Positions 1 through 10,422 of a stretch of DNA of 64,000 bases are shown here, piece by piece. Source of the DNA: Myotis daubentonii (lineage: Eukaryota; Chordata; Mammalia; Chiroptera; Vespertilionidae); assembly GCF_963259705.1 (NCBI RefSeq), contig NC_081844.1, forward strand, positions 49,461,501 to 49,525,500, written 5' to 3'. The stretch's first letter is position 1, and the number at the start of each line of letters is the position of its first letter. A model generated the notes under the pieces. The model did not search any database. It saw nothing but the letters and a program-made list of their open reading frames with translations, and was not told where the DNA came from. The translations under genes and the position numbers were made by a program.

Positions 1-201
1 CTGCATTGTGCCTACATATGCAAATTAACCGCCATCTTGTTGGCAGTTAACTGCCAATCTTAGTTGGCAGTTAACTGCCAATCTTAGTTGGCAGTTAACT
101 GCCAATCATAGTTGGCAGTTAATTTGCATATAGCCCTGATTAGCCAATGAAAAGGGTATCGTCATATGCCAATTACCATTTTTCTCTTTTATTAGTGTAG
201 A
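1..201 (-). mobile_element. HeliBat-type Helitron, 5' end, truncated by window edge
   Basis: Rolling-circle DNA transposon fragment read on the minus strand. Its 5' TC is the complement of GA at 200-201, and T202 supplies the expected host A. The minus-strand start has the HeliBat ACTAATAAAAGAG signature. About 130 bp hold three complete copies plus a half copy of the palindrome TTGGCAGTTAACTGCCAA. The rest of the element, including the 3' hairpin, lies off the left edge. It belongs to the same subfamily as 33515-34285, 46242-46963 and 59504-60183, which share this 5' sequence. Confidence 0.85.
49..130. repeat. Palindromic tandem repeat in Helitron 5' region
   Basis: A unit of about 23 bp, TTGGCAGTTAACTGCCAA plus a short linker, is present three times and ends in a half unit running into TTTGCATA. 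Each unit is its own reverse complement and could form a small hairpin. Related Helitrons in the window carry two, one and one complete units, so copy number varies between copies. Confidence 0.9.
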
Positions 202-1855
202 TATTACACCATAGAGATAATATAATAACTTGGTAAACAATGAATTCTTCTTAGTATGGAAGCTTGTTCACACATATTATTTTTAAAAAGTATGTAATAT
301 GAAAATACAACTAGGAATAAAATCACTTAAGCTTCTGTCTTCTGTCTCCTCTCTCGCTATACCATACACACACATTTTCTTAGATAAACAGATTTACAAG
401 AATATACAATTCAAAGATTTCTAAGCAGCTTTCAATAACCAATAAGCAGCCCTCAGTCCTAATGACATGACATTTCAAACGAGTGACACATATACTCTGC
501 AGAATTATTTTGAGCACAGAATATTTTGCAATGTATGGATTAATTTCAACATTTAAAAACTGAGGTATTTCACGCCAAAATAAACACCTGAATTGTTTTA
601 ATACCATCGGTATTTTCTTGTTTTAAAAAGTTAGATAGTTAAGAAGTTAAAAAGATGGCTCAGCTGCGTAGCCACCTGGTTCTGGTGTCTTTATCACTGT
701 TGACCCCTAATCGCCTTTCCAATTTCTTTTATAATAGTTGGAGAATACGTGTTATCTGCTTTCATTTGAGTTGATATTGAAAATTTGCACTTTTTCTAGG
801 ATATTATCAATTTTGTCTAATTTTTAAAATTACTTCAATGGAATTGCACTAAGAATTGCTTATTATTCTTTGCATTTCTCCTGGTATTGCCTATGATTGT
901 TCACACATTTTATTGGTCAGCCTTAAAAAAGGATTACACATTTCATTAGCAAGTTATGGAAACAGCTTTTGAAAATGTTTGCCTGTTCTATTAATTTTTC
1001 TCTAGCATATTAATTTCTGCTTTGACTTTGTCAAGTCCTTATTCCTGATTTTATTTGATGTATTCCTTGTCCAATTTTAGGATAAACAATTAAGTTTTTA
1101 TCTTTTCAAATATATAATAAAGAAGGTATTTAATTATATATTTTTTTCTCTATGTAATCAAGTTTCTCACAATACTCATCAGGTCCAGTTTCTTCATTTA
1201 AATCACTTATCTAGTTTTCAGAATCATTTGAATTTGCAATCACAAAACATCAACACATTAACTAGGGGAACTCACAGATTGCAGCATATTAAAAAAATTT
1301 TAAATCTATATCTTTTGATGCCACAGTCATATTAGATTTAACCGATACCAACTCAAGTCCAAGACTTGTAGTATATAATATTTCTTTTTTTTTAAGACAA
1401 AGTGAAATGTATTTTCACCCACTCAACTTCATATGTCATCCAAACATACTCAGAAACTAGCCAATGAAGCAATGCTTTTGTCAGTACATACTACAATCTA
1501 AATCAGTATCAAATACAAAGTTAAATGGCAATTTTGGAGGCACCTCACAGTGAGATTTTTATAAGGTTGCTAAATGGGCACTATCACTGTTTTGTGAATC
1601 ATTTATTTGGAAAAGAACTTATAATACAAATATCCATGTCAGAAGTAATATATTATTTCATCCCTTTTTACACTTTGAACAAAGTGGTGGACATGATCTT
1701 TTGCAATATTGAATTAATGTAGTTCTATTGGAAACATGCAGGGAACATGTGGCTACTAACATTTACTTGATGATTGTCTTGTATTTAATGGCTAAGCAAG
1801 TTTAATGAAAGTCTTTAAAATGTTGAGGTCATAAAAACCAATAAAGAATCATTAC
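202..1855. other. AT-rich DNA, nothing recognised
   Basis: AT-rich sequence with short open frames only. The longest, a 75-codon minus frame at 380-607, matches nothing I recognise. No splice-flanked exon, RNA gene or clear repeat family was seen. Confidence 0.5.
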
Positions 1856-2088
1856 CTGCCCAGCCAGTGCTTCAGCATCAACCTATGAACCAGGTTTGAT
1901 TCCCTGTCAGGGCATATGTCCCAGTTACAGCTCAATCCCCGGGGCGGGGGGGGGGGGGGGGTGGTGGTGGTGGTGGTGGGAGAACATATGGGAGGCAACC
2001 GATCAATAATACTCTCTCATCATTGATGTTTATATCTCTCTCTCTCTCTTCCTCTCTGAAATCAATAAAAATATATTTAAAAAATAAC
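1856..2088 (+). mobile_element. VES-family SINE (older copy)
   Basis: tRNA-derived SINE on the plus strand. The head is decayed, the box-B-like GGTTTGATTCC is followed by the CTGTCAGGGCATATG segment, and the CT-rich stretch ends in GAAATCAATAAAAATATATTT and an A tail. A G homopolymer and GTG repeat at about 1941-1980 have expanded inside it. It is more diverged than the copies at 2270 and 61732. No clear target-site duplication. Confidence 0.8.
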
Positions 2089-2254
2089 AAAAAAAAACCT
2101 TTGAAGCTCTGACAGATTGGAAAAAAAATGTTTGTAATAAGTAGAGCTCAAGTGTTAATGAATTTAATATATGAATCAATACTATATATTAATATAAGTT
2201 AAAATACCTACAGAGAAAAAGGAGCAAAAAAATTCAAGCATCTGTCAAGTATTA

Positions 2255-2533
2255 AAAATAATACCGCTTTGCCGAAACCGGTTTGGCTCAGTGGATAGAG
2301 CGTCAGCCTGCGGACTAAGGGGTCCCAGGTTCGATTCCGGTCAAGGGCATGTACCTGGGTTGCGGGGACATCCTCAGTGGGGGCTGTGCAGGAGGCGGCT
2401 GATCGATGTTTCTCTCCCATCGATGTTTCTAACTCTCTCTATCCCTCTCCCTTCCTCTCTGTAAAAAATCAATAAAATATATTTTTAAAAAATAAATAAA
2501 TAAATAAAAATAAAAATGAAAATAATACCGCTT
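2255..2533 (+). mobile_element. VES SINE with 15-bp target-site duplication
   Basis: Full-length plus-strand VES SINE with box A around TGGCTCAGTGGATAGAGCG, box B GGTTCGATTCC, a CATCGATG hairpin-like segment, a CT-rich tail and an A-rich end. It is bounded by the direct repeat AAAATAATACCGCTT at 2255-2269 and 2519-2533. The preserved boxes and perfect duplication suggest a fairly young L1-mobilised insertion. Confidence 0.93.
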
Positions 2534-3849
2534 AAAACATTATTTCAGCTTCACTATAAGGGAACTGGAGGAAGATAATTTTTGAAAAAAAAATTAAATA
2601 TGCCTGGCTGGTGTGGCTGCCATAGTACTTGTGCTGTATGGAGTGGAGCACAAGAATTCCTGCCTTGTCATGGTGTCTTTGCTATTAAATAGTTCTGTCA
2701 CTTGAATGATGGTTCATCCTACCTCTAAGTATTCAGTCTCCTGGAAACTAAAATACAGGGCTTTGGATTTGTTACCTTTGAAATATACACTACCTGCTGT
2801 GTGATTTTGTTCTAAAAAATTGCATAATTTGCATCACAAATTGTCATAGTTACATTATGTAGAGGCCCCTGAAGCTAAGTTTAAAAAAAGTAAATGTAAT
2901 CACTGTTTTTCAAAACATTACAGCATGTTAAGCAGGTGATCGCTGAAATTGAATGTGTTATTAGCCTCAGGGCATTGTCAATGTAGTTGCTAGATACAAT
3001 ATTTAATAATCTTTTCCCCAATTCTCTTAATACTTAATAAATTCAATACATTCTTACTCAATCATTATCAAAATACAAGCTTTAGGTATTTAATTTCTCA
3101 AGCCACCAGGCTAAATCTAGAACTTACATAATATATTAAGAGAATGTACTCTCACAACTTTTCCTTTTTTTCACATTGTTTCTAGCTCACATTGCATTAC
3201 TTTTATATTTCTTCTCTCCTTCCCCACTCTCCCTCTTCTTGCCTCCCTTTATTTTTGCTATTCTTTCTCAAATTTAAATATTGAAAATAGTATTTGTTTA
3301 CTCATTTATGGCCTGGCCTTATTTATATTACACTGGCAACATTAACATTACATAGGGTATTTATAAAATTTTCAGTTCCAGCATAATGGATATGTAGCAT
3401 GCTATTATTTTTTTAAAGCATTATGGCTCTGTGGGACTTTTAAAAATTGACACTGCCTAAAAAGTAATTCCCTTTTTGTTACTTTTTTAGTGCTGAATTT
3501 CTGGCAATCTTTGTAATTTAATTCAAATGTATTTTGCCTGGGGACTTTCTTTTCCCTCTTTTGCTTTCCTTTTGTCTTTCAAAATGTTTATCAAAATGAG
3601 AGCTATAGATTTCTATCTTTTTTCAGACTTCAAAACTTTATTTCTAGGCACTCAACAAATACTTCCATTTTGGAAAATAACAATTTTAGATTTTGAAAGA
3701 TGAAGTATGTTCTATGGTTAAATGGAATAATGTCTATCTGAATATTTGGTTGAATCCAAAAGTATAAGTAATATCTTAGCATTATTCATTATCTTGTGAA
3801 TTACCAAGGCAGGACTATTTTTTATATATATATTTTAAAGTGGTCACTT
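2534..3849. other. AT-rich DNA, nothing recognised
   Basis: AT-rich unique-looking sequence between a SINE and an LTR. No reading frame, RNA gene or repeat family could be assigned. Confidence 0.5.
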
Positions 3850-4267
3850 ATTTGTTATAGGGAGCAGCTAAAGGGTTAAGCCTCCTAGGACTGACCTGTT
3901 GGCAAAGCCACAAACAAGTCCCAGCTTAGAGGGCACAGCCCTCTTAGCATAATTAACCTTGACCTTATGACACTCCCTAGATCTTATCTGGGAAGCTAAT
4001 GGGCTGTGGGAGGTGCAGCAAGTGCTGCCAAAACAAGTGAAACTCACAAGAACATTATAACCATGGTGACCACTACCTTGTTTACCTCTGGCTGTAAAAT
4101 AAAGCATCATCTTGCTATCTGGATCTCTCTCTGTGGCCTCAGCCAGGCACAGGAGACCCACCTAGACCCAGCTTATTCTTTATGTCTGTCTTTTCTAAAT
4201 CCTTTGCCGCTCCCCCCGCCCCACAGGCTCACAGAACCCTTGGCTGTGCTGGCCTGGCACAGTTTGT
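3850..4267 (+). mobile_element. Solo LTR, class II (betaretrovirus-like) ERV, decayed
   Basis: The LTR body is 3856-4261. It opens TATAGGGAGC, resembling the TGTNGGGAGC start of class II LTRs with the second base mutated. An AATAAA follows at about 4100, then a CT-rich U5-like segment, and it ends in CA. Flanking hexamers ATTTGT (3850-3855) and GTTTGT (4262-4267) match at five of six positions, as expected for an aged 6-bp duplication. An alternative start is TG at 3853, which gives no duplication. No internal retroviral genes remain. Confidence 0.6.
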
Positions 4268-4632
4268 GATAGAATTTTCTTTTTTTTATTTTGTATCCAC
4301 AAAGACTTAATTTTTCTGGTGCACCAAATCTGAGGAAATCTATGAAGAAATGCAACAGTGTGCATGTATAAAATACAGCAATTCAGAGTTTGGAACTCTG
4401 TAGAGTTCCTGTTCTTCACCATCATGACTGCCTTACCTTTAAATGAAAAGGAGTAATTCAAATTCTGCCCAAATGAAACACTGCAATGATATTTTCTTAT
4501 ATTGGCTTGTATAAGATTACTTAATTAATGGAAGTCAAGGTGAGCCTAAATCTCTTTGGCTATATACTGGGATATAACTTTACTTGCAATTGGGGGAAAT
4601 CTACCAGATAACAGGCCTACTATTTCGTCATG
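4268..4632. other. Spacer between two solo LTRs, nothing recognised
   Basis: AT-rich interval between the class II LTR and the GC-rich LTR. Only short frames overlapping on the minus strand were seen, and none is recognisable. Confidence 0.5.
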
Positions 4633-4660
4633 ATTGTTGAAAGGGCGAGTCGTCTCGGGG

Positions 4661-4906
4661 CCTGACCACGCTGCTGGCTGCCTCGGGCACTGACTCCCCA
4701 GCCCACGGCCCGGACCGGACCCACGCGGCAGCAGCGGCGGCGGGGAGGGGCGCGTGCCCTCGCCCGAGGAGATGGAGGAGGAGGCGATCGCCGACGCCCC
4801 CGGGAACGAGACGGAGGACGTGGACTTCCTGCCTGGGCTGGAACTGGTCGATCTACTGGACCCCCAGCAACCGGACTGGCCCCTGGAGCCCGGGCTCAGC
4901 TCGCCC
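4661..4906 (+). pseudogene. CREBZF: CREBZF (Zhangfei) N-terminal coding fragment, broken
   Basis: CREBZF is a bZIP-like transcription cofactor with an acidic N-terminal region. Two stretches resemble it. In frame from 4662, [14 protein letters not shown] resembles the protein's extreme N-terminus. In a different frame from 4754, [15 protein letters not shown] is followed by [19 protein letters not shown], then QPDW and PGLSSP, which track the acidic region closely. The frame change at about 4710-4750 fits an internal deletion. The bZIP domain and C-terminus are absent. Homology stops at about 4906, inside the LTR. The parent gene's coding region is largely intronless, so RNA or DNA origin cannot be told. 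The match is from memory of the family, not a search. Confidence 0.75.
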
Positions 4907-5076
4907 TGGGGGGGGCTAGGACTGCACCCTCCATCTTGCCCGGGGTCCTCCATTTTTGGGGCGGCCGCCATGTGCTCAGGAGAGTGCCTTCTTCCCGGAA
5001 GCCCAGGCCCCTGCTGGCCACGCCCAGGACAATCAAGGGACGTGCGCGCCATAGAGATGACCCGACTCGCGCCTGG

Positions 5077-5132
5077 CCAATCAGCGGGGCCCACAGTCCC
5101 CTCTCCTGCCCTCACTCCACCCCCCTTTAAAA
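5077..5132 (+). promoter_or_regulatory. LTR promoter elements: CCAAT box and TATA-like box
   Basis: CCAAT at 5077-5081 sits in GGCCAATCAG, a strong NF-Y-type context. CTTTAAAA at 5125-5132 lies about 45 bp downstream. This spacing is normal for a retroviral U3 core promoter, and transcription would begin near 5150-5160 in the CT-rich stretch. Confidence 0.65.
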
Positions 5133-5306
5133 CCCCCTGTCCCATCAGGCCTCTCTCTCTCTCGGCCACTGGAGCTTACCGTTGCATCGGTGAGTGTGGC
5201 AGGGGAGCCAAACCCGGGTTTGAAATAGATGACTCTTTGCTTTTGCATCGGACTGACTGGCTCCCTGGGGGTCTTGGGAACTTTGAAATCTGGGCACAAC
5301 AATTGT

Positions 5307-5935
5307 CATGAAGAAAGAAAAAAAAAATCTTCGATGTTCTTTTGCTTTTCTTAGAATTCCATTAAGAGAATAAAACCTTAGAAAAAATATTGGTAAAAGG
5401 TAAAGACTAAAGGGATTATAATGACTAAATAACCCCATTACAATCACATTCAAATCCACTGTTTCAGTGAACTCCATCCTCCCCTTTCCACACTTCTCCC
5501 CCTCCAAAAAAGGAAAGCATGGATTAATAAAAAACACAAAGAAGAGTTCAAGTTTATGCCTGAACAATTTTCAAAAGAAGTATGTTTTGTACCCCTACAA
5601 GCTGAGCGTCTATAGAAAGCAGAATGGTTTGATTAAGTACTAGTAAAAGTCAGCATATACTATTTTTTATTTCCCCTTTTGAGGGTTATCACAAGAGATG
5701 AGGAGATCTTCACTTCACATTTTATAATATTGTTATGGAATGTGGAATTACCTAGTTTTATTCTAGAACAAGTGTGTCCTTGCATCTATTTGAATAATCA
5801 TTCATATTCTCAATGTATCTATAATTACGTCAACATTTTCTAAATTGTGGTCATCTTAAATAATTATATACCAAATGATGTTATTTTGAAAAAAAACAAA
5901 CAAATATAAATGGCAAAAATGAATAAAACAGGAAT
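5307..5935. other. AT-rich DNA, nothing recognised
   Basis: AT-rich interval between the solo LTR and an L1 tail. The only longer frame runs minus through 5145-5567 and is partly a shadow of the LTR. Confidence 0.5.
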
Positions 5936-6175
5936 GTTTAACATTTAATAAGACAGCATTATAATGATTACCAGAAGGAAAGGAGAGTGAGTGGACATAG
6001 GAGAGAATAAAGAAAGGATAAATGGTGATGGAAGGAGACTTGACTTGTGGTGGTGAACACAAAATACAATGCACAGATGATACATTATAGAATTGTACCC
6101 CTAAAACCTATATACTTTTATTAACCAATGTCACCCCAATAAATTCAATAAAAAAATAAAAAAATACATAAAGAA
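5936..6175 (+). mobile_element. LINE-1 3' UTR fragment
   Basis: Plus-strand L1 tail. It has the purine-rich GGAAAGGAGAG...GGATAAATGGTGATGGAAGG segment, the TGGTGAACACA and GAATTGTACCCCTAAAACC motifs, and the CACCCCAATAAATTCAATAAAA end with an A-rich tail. The same 3' UTR type recurs at about 18960-19235. It is 5'-truncated, with no coding sequence. Confidence 0.8.
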
Positions 6176-6767
6176 ATGAGTGAATGCACACAATATAATA
6201 CTACTAAATAACAACAACAACAAAACAAACAAACAAAAAACAGTAAGATACTGGTGTAACTCTCAATACACAGAGTCTGTCAAATTCATAAGAAAATTGC
6301 CTGAATTAACAAGGTAGGAAAGAACAACATCTCCATCCTGCTTCCCCAAAAAAGAACCCAGAAAAAAACAACAACACATAATCGGATTCTAGATTGTTGA
6401 TTCCAGAGTACCTAATAAGAATCATCTTTAATAAGACTGAAAACAAGAGAAAAGGAACAACTAATTTATTATTAATAAGTTAAGTACTTTGATACAAATG
6501 TCATATTCAGAAGGAAGTTTGAGTTTACTTGGGGGAAGATCACACCTAGAGAACTGGGTTGTATCCCAGGCATCATCGCAATTCACAAGGAAGGAGTAAA
6601 GTAGACTGCATTCAATGAAGTATGAAGGTAGAGCACTTGAAGCCAAGTCATATAAATAATGGTTAATAAAACTAGAGACTTTCAGCTTGAGGAGCAGAGC
6701 ATTTTGGGGAATCTGATAGCCATGTTCAAATATTTCCAGAGTTTCTCTGTGGAAAGAATTTTAGCTA
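6176..6767. other. Unique AT-rich DNA, nothing recognised
   Basis: Sequence between an L1 tail and a short Helitron. A 61-codon minus frame at 6461-6646 is unrecognised and probably chance. Confidence 0.5.
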
Positions 6768-6995
6768 TCTCTTATATAAAAGGCCCGTGGCCATGACGCC
6801 ATAGTGCCATCAGGACCAAACCAGCAGAGGCTCTTGTGGCGGGTGGGGCAGGGCACGAGCTACTAGTGGCAGAGAGCTATGAGCGGTGGAGGGCTACGAG
6901 CAGCAGAGGACTGAGCAGCGAGCTACAAGCGGCGACAGATGAGGCAAGTGGAAGCAAGCTACTCACGCACGATTTTGTGCACGCTGGGCCTCTAG
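6768..6995 (+). mobile_element. Short non-autonomous HeliBat Helitron (228 bp)
   Basis: It starts TCTCTTATATAAAAGGCC at 6768 after host A6767. It ends with the hairpin-forming CGCACGATTTTGTGC, then GGGCCTCTAG at 6995, followed by host T6996. Both termini follow HeliBat rules and there is no target-site duplication, as expected. The GC-rich AGCGGTGGAG...GAGC interior is non-coding. Confidence 0.87.
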
Positions 6996-7330
6996 TGCTA
7001 TATACAGTCCACAGGGCAGAGTGAGCATCAGTAATTGAAAGCTTCAAGGACATAGACTTTAGTTTAAAATAGCATGTTTTCAAAGCTGCAATGAAGAGTT
7101 TTATCCACTTATGGTGGTTGCAAGTTATTCAGAGTAACTTACTCTAAATTGAAAGACTAACAGGCATATGTGAAAATATTTAATAAAAAAAGAATGATTA
7201 TCCAGCAAACTAGATGATTTTTAATATATCAAAACACAAAACATACTGTAACATCTAAAGACAAGGAACAATTATTATTTAAATGCATGGATACTTATAT
7301 TTTGAAATTTTGATTTAATTTGGTTGTAAA

Positions 7331-7560
7331 AGGGGAATTGTTTTTTCTTTTTATTTATTTCAGAGAGAGGGAGTGTGAGGTAGAGAGAGAGCTATAGAAA
7401 CATCCATGAGAGAGAAATATCTATCGGCTGTCTCCTGCATGCCCTATACTGGGAATCAAGCCCGCAACCCTGGCATGTGCCCTGACTTGGAATTGAACTG
7501 GCAACCTCAGGGTGCATGGGAGAGAACTCAACCAACTGAGCTACACCAGCCAGACAAGAA
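7331..7560 (-). mobile_element. VES-family SINE (older copy)
   Basis: Minus-strand tRNA-derived SINE. The T-rich tail is at about 7341, then the reverse-complement CT-rich region, CATGAGAGAGAAATATC, the box-B complement GGAATTGAACTGG and the box-A side AACTGAGCTACACCAGCCAG. Approximate flanking repeats AGGGGAATT and AGAAGAATT match at seven of nine positions. Confidence 0.82.
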
Positions 7561-7669
7561 GAATTAGTTTTTATGTTAAAATCTTTAAGTGAGGAAGACT
7601 GAAATATTTTGATGCATGCTTTTCCTTTAAGGCAACAGTTCTTAAATGTTAACAGGAGTCAGAAGTATC

Positions 7670-7903
7670 AAAAAGGCCAATTAGTCCTAGCCAGACTGGC
7701 TCAGTGGATAGAGCATCAGCCTGTGGACTGAAGGGTCTCAGGTTCAATTCTGGTCAAGGGCACATGCCTAGGTTGCGGGCTCCATCCCCTGTAGGAGCGT
7801 GGAGGAGGCAGCAGATCAATGAGTCTCATCATTGATGTTTCTATCTCTCCCCTTCCTCTCTGAAATCAATAAAAGATATATTTTTTTAAAAAGGCCAATT
7901 AGT
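7670..7903 (+). mobile_element. VES SINE with 16-bp target-site duplication
   Basis: Plus-strand VES SINE with box A GGCTCAGTGGATAGAGC, box B GGTTCAATTC, CATTGATG, a shortened CT-rich region and GAAATCAATAAAAG. It is flanked by AAAAAGGCCAATTAGT at 7670-7685 and 7888-7903. The perfect duplication confirms both ends. Confidence 0.93.
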
Positions 7904-9199
7904 TGATTTGGGTGGGACCTGAGAATTCACATTTCTAAAAAATTCCCATGGGATGTTGATGGGGTTAATTCTCCAATCACACTTTCTGAACCATATCCTT
8001 AAGGAAATGGGTTTGTAGTATTACTGCAAACTTTCAAGCCCATTAAGCTTCTAACCAGACAACAGTGCAATGTGAGCCTCAGATTATTGTTCACAACAAC
8101 CAGCCTTTCCAAAGTATGAGGAACTAAAATAAAGTCTGATAAAAAAAAAAATGCTCTACAAAATGATGTTTTATAAAAAATTATCAAAATATTTTATTAA
8201 CCTTTAAGGTATATGAAATTACCAACATTTGATTATGTCTTCTTCTTAAGCCCCTTTCATCGACTTCTCAAGCCTAGGATAATATTCAAAGGTTTTACTA
8301 TTATTCACAGTACTTTCCCATTAACTCCATGCTTCTCATCTCTTTAAACTGAGGCACTGCCTCTGCCCGTTTTCCTACATGTTAAAAACATTTAATCTTT
8401 GAAAATTAAACTCGTTTTAATACAGTTATCTTTTCTCCTGCATAGAACACATTTCCCCCTTCTTTTTACCAAGTAACGTCAACATTTTTCTTCTGAATGT
8501 CCACTAAGTGGTTTCTTCACTTACCCCACTGCCAAAACCAGGTTCAATGACCATTCTATGCATTTCCATTGCACCCTGCAGTTGCTTCAATTTTTGCTTG
8601 ACAAATTACCTATCTCTTTGAATGTATAAGGGCTATCTATCTGCTGTTGAAATCTCTGCACTAATACATACTTAAATAAAGGTACATTAATATTGGGAGA
8701 TTTTAAAGGCAAATTAATATTGGAGATTTAATTGGGAGATAGGCATCCTGCTTAATAATCTTAAGCTACTATCAGTAATGGTTAAAAGCAAATATATTTT
8801 CTTAATTATGAACAGGACCAATCTGTCCTGAACAAAGGTGTTGCCTCCTTCTGGGATTTCTTTCACCATAAGTTGTCATTAAAAGTTTATATGCATCTTT
8901 CCCAGCCAACCTGCAATTTAAAGGGATAATTCAAATATTCCCTCTAGAAATTCTTTTCTTATTTGTTTGGAGTTCATTCTCCCAGACCCTGTCTGTGGCT
9001 TCACAGATTTTAAATTTAATTTTCCTCTGCCAATATCATGGGCATATTATAGTCAACCACCCATCCTATGCATCACACATTTACATTATATCTGCTTACT
9101 GTTGCTGCATTATTATTTTCTTTGACCTTTCAATACTTGCAATCAAATAGTTACTAAAGTGAGTTTCCCTTTATATGAAACCATTTTCTTTATTAGTTA
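7904..9199. other. Unique AT-rich DNA, nothing recognised
   Basis: No gene, RNA gene or confident repeat was recognised. A 62-codon minus frame at 7999-8187 is unremarkable. Confidence 0.5.
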
Positions 9200-10047
9200 T
9201 TAGAGGCCCGATGCATGAAATGCATGCACTGGGGGGGGGGGGTGTCCCTCAGCCCAGCCTGCACCCTCTCCAATCTAAGACCCCTCAAGGGATGTCTGAC
9301 TGCTGGATGTCTGACTAAACTGGCAGTCAGACATCCCTCACACAATCCAGGACTGCTGGCTCCCAACTGCTCACCTGCCTGCCAGCCTGATCACCCGTTA
9401 ATCACTCCCCTGCCAGCCTGATCGATACCTAACCACTCCCCTGCTGGCCTGATTGCCCCCAACTGCTCTTCCCTGCCAGCCCAATCACCCCCAACTACCC
9501 TCCCCTGCCGGCCTGGTCGCCTCTAACTTCCCTCCCCTGCAGGCCTGGTAGCCCCCAACTGCTCTCCCCTGCTGGCCTGATCACCCCTAACTGCCCACCC
9601 CTGCTGGCCTGATCACCCACAACTGCCATCCCCTGCCAGCTATCTTGTGTCAGTCAATTAGCATATTTCCTCTTTATTGGCTGTGGGTGCTGCCATCTTT
9701 GAGGGTGTGTCAGTCAATTAGCATATTTCCTCTTTATTGGCTGTGGGTGCTGCCACCTTTGAGGGTGGGGCAGTCAATTAGTATATTCCCTTCTTATTGG
9801 CTGTGGGTGCCTCCATCTCTGAGGGTGGGGCAGTAAATTAGCATATTCCCTCCTTATTGGCTGTGGGTGCCACCATTTTTGAGGGTGGGACAATAAATTA
9901 GCATATTCCATCCTTATTGGCTATGAGCACTGCCATCTATGAGGGTGGGACAGTCAATTAGCATATTCCCTCCTTATTGGCTGTGGGCACCACCATCTTT
10001 GTGACATCACGAGGGTAATTAGTATATTTCCTCTTTATTAGATAGCA
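9200..10047 (-). mobile_element. HeliBat Helitron with internal 60-bp VNTR
   Basis: Minus-strand Helitron. The 3' end is at the left: the complement of TTAGAGGCCCGATGCATGAAA, with CTAG decayed to CTAA and an intact ATGCATGAAATGCAT hairpin. The 5' end is at the right, with the TAATAAAGAG signature complement and the terminal TC decayed to TG at 10046-10047 beside T10048. The interior has repeats of the form CCTGCCAGCCTGATC at 9330-9640 and six 60-bp units at 9651-10010. Small frames here are repeat artefacts. Confidence 0.85.
9651..10010. repeat. Six-copy 60-bp tandem repeat
   Basis: The unit contains CAATTAGCATATTTCCTC, then TTTATTGGCTGTGGGTGC, then TGCCATCTTTGAGGGTG, repeated six times with an exact 60-bp period. 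Later copies diverge by a few bases. Each copy has an ATTGG (inverted CCAAT). The reverse complement of this unit occurs about twice near the 5' end of the Helitron at 25030. Confidence 0.93.
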
Positions 10048-10422
10048 TATTCAAATTATATATATTTCATGGAAAAATATATATACTTTATACATATATG
10101 CATACCTTATACTTATGTAACTTTATATATGTATGTTTTATACATATATGTCTATTTTATTCAAATATATGTATATTTTATGCATACATTGTAAAATTTT
10201 AAAGTATTAAAAATCTATACATATTTGATAATTCTACATTATCTCTTCATATAATCTTATTACATATAATTTCTAAGTTAAACATATATTTGTACTTTTT
10301 AAACTGAACTTTAGTTCATACAGGAAGCAAAAGCTCTAATTTAATTTTTTAAGGAAATGGACCAGACATCTGCAATTTTATATGCTCCCAGATGATTCTG
10401 AAAATCTGTCAAGATTTAATTT
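10048..10422. other. Very AT-rich DNA, nothing recognised
   Basis: ATATATA/TACATATATG-rich low-complexity sequence next to the Helitron 5' end. Confidence 0.55.

Larger units (their letters stand above)
4633..5306 (+). mobile_element. Solo LTR, class I (gammaretrovirus-like), with host sequence in U3
   Basis: A GC-rich block in AT-rich surroundings. It begins TGAAAGG at 4638, the usual gammaretroviral LTR start, and ends CA at 5300-5301. ATTGT flanks it on both sides (4633-4637 and 5302-5306). In plus order it contains CREBZF-like sequence in the outer U3 (4661-4906), a CCAAT box (5077-5081), a TATA-like CTTTAAAA (5125-5132), a CT-rich probable start region near 5150, a degraded AATAGA poly(A) signal (5224-5229), and a U5 ending CACAACA. 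No gag, pol or env remains. The solo LTR presumably arose by LTR-LTR recombination. If the CREBZF segment is instead an older pseudogene, the true LTR would start near 4923, but no duplication supports that edge. Confidence 0.75.

Noticed and set aside
1..130. CRISPR-like array of palindromic repeats
   Set aside because: Linkers are nearly identical rather than unique spacers, the DNA is mammalian, and the repeat is part of a Helitron 5' end.
2270..2340. tRNA gene (box A and box B present)
   Set aside because: It is the tRNA-derived head of a VES SINE: it lacks a full cloverleaf and acceptor stem and is followed by the SINE body and A tail within a target duplication. The same applies to the other SINE heads.
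4754..5311. Real 185-codon gene starting in the CREBZF-like segment
   Set aside because: The CREBZF match ends after about 50 codons and the frame then runs through LTR U3, R and U5. It has no ATG at the start and no bZIP domain.
9651..10010. CRISPR-like or satellite array
   Set aside because: Contiguous 60-bp tandem units with no spacers, contained within one Helitron.
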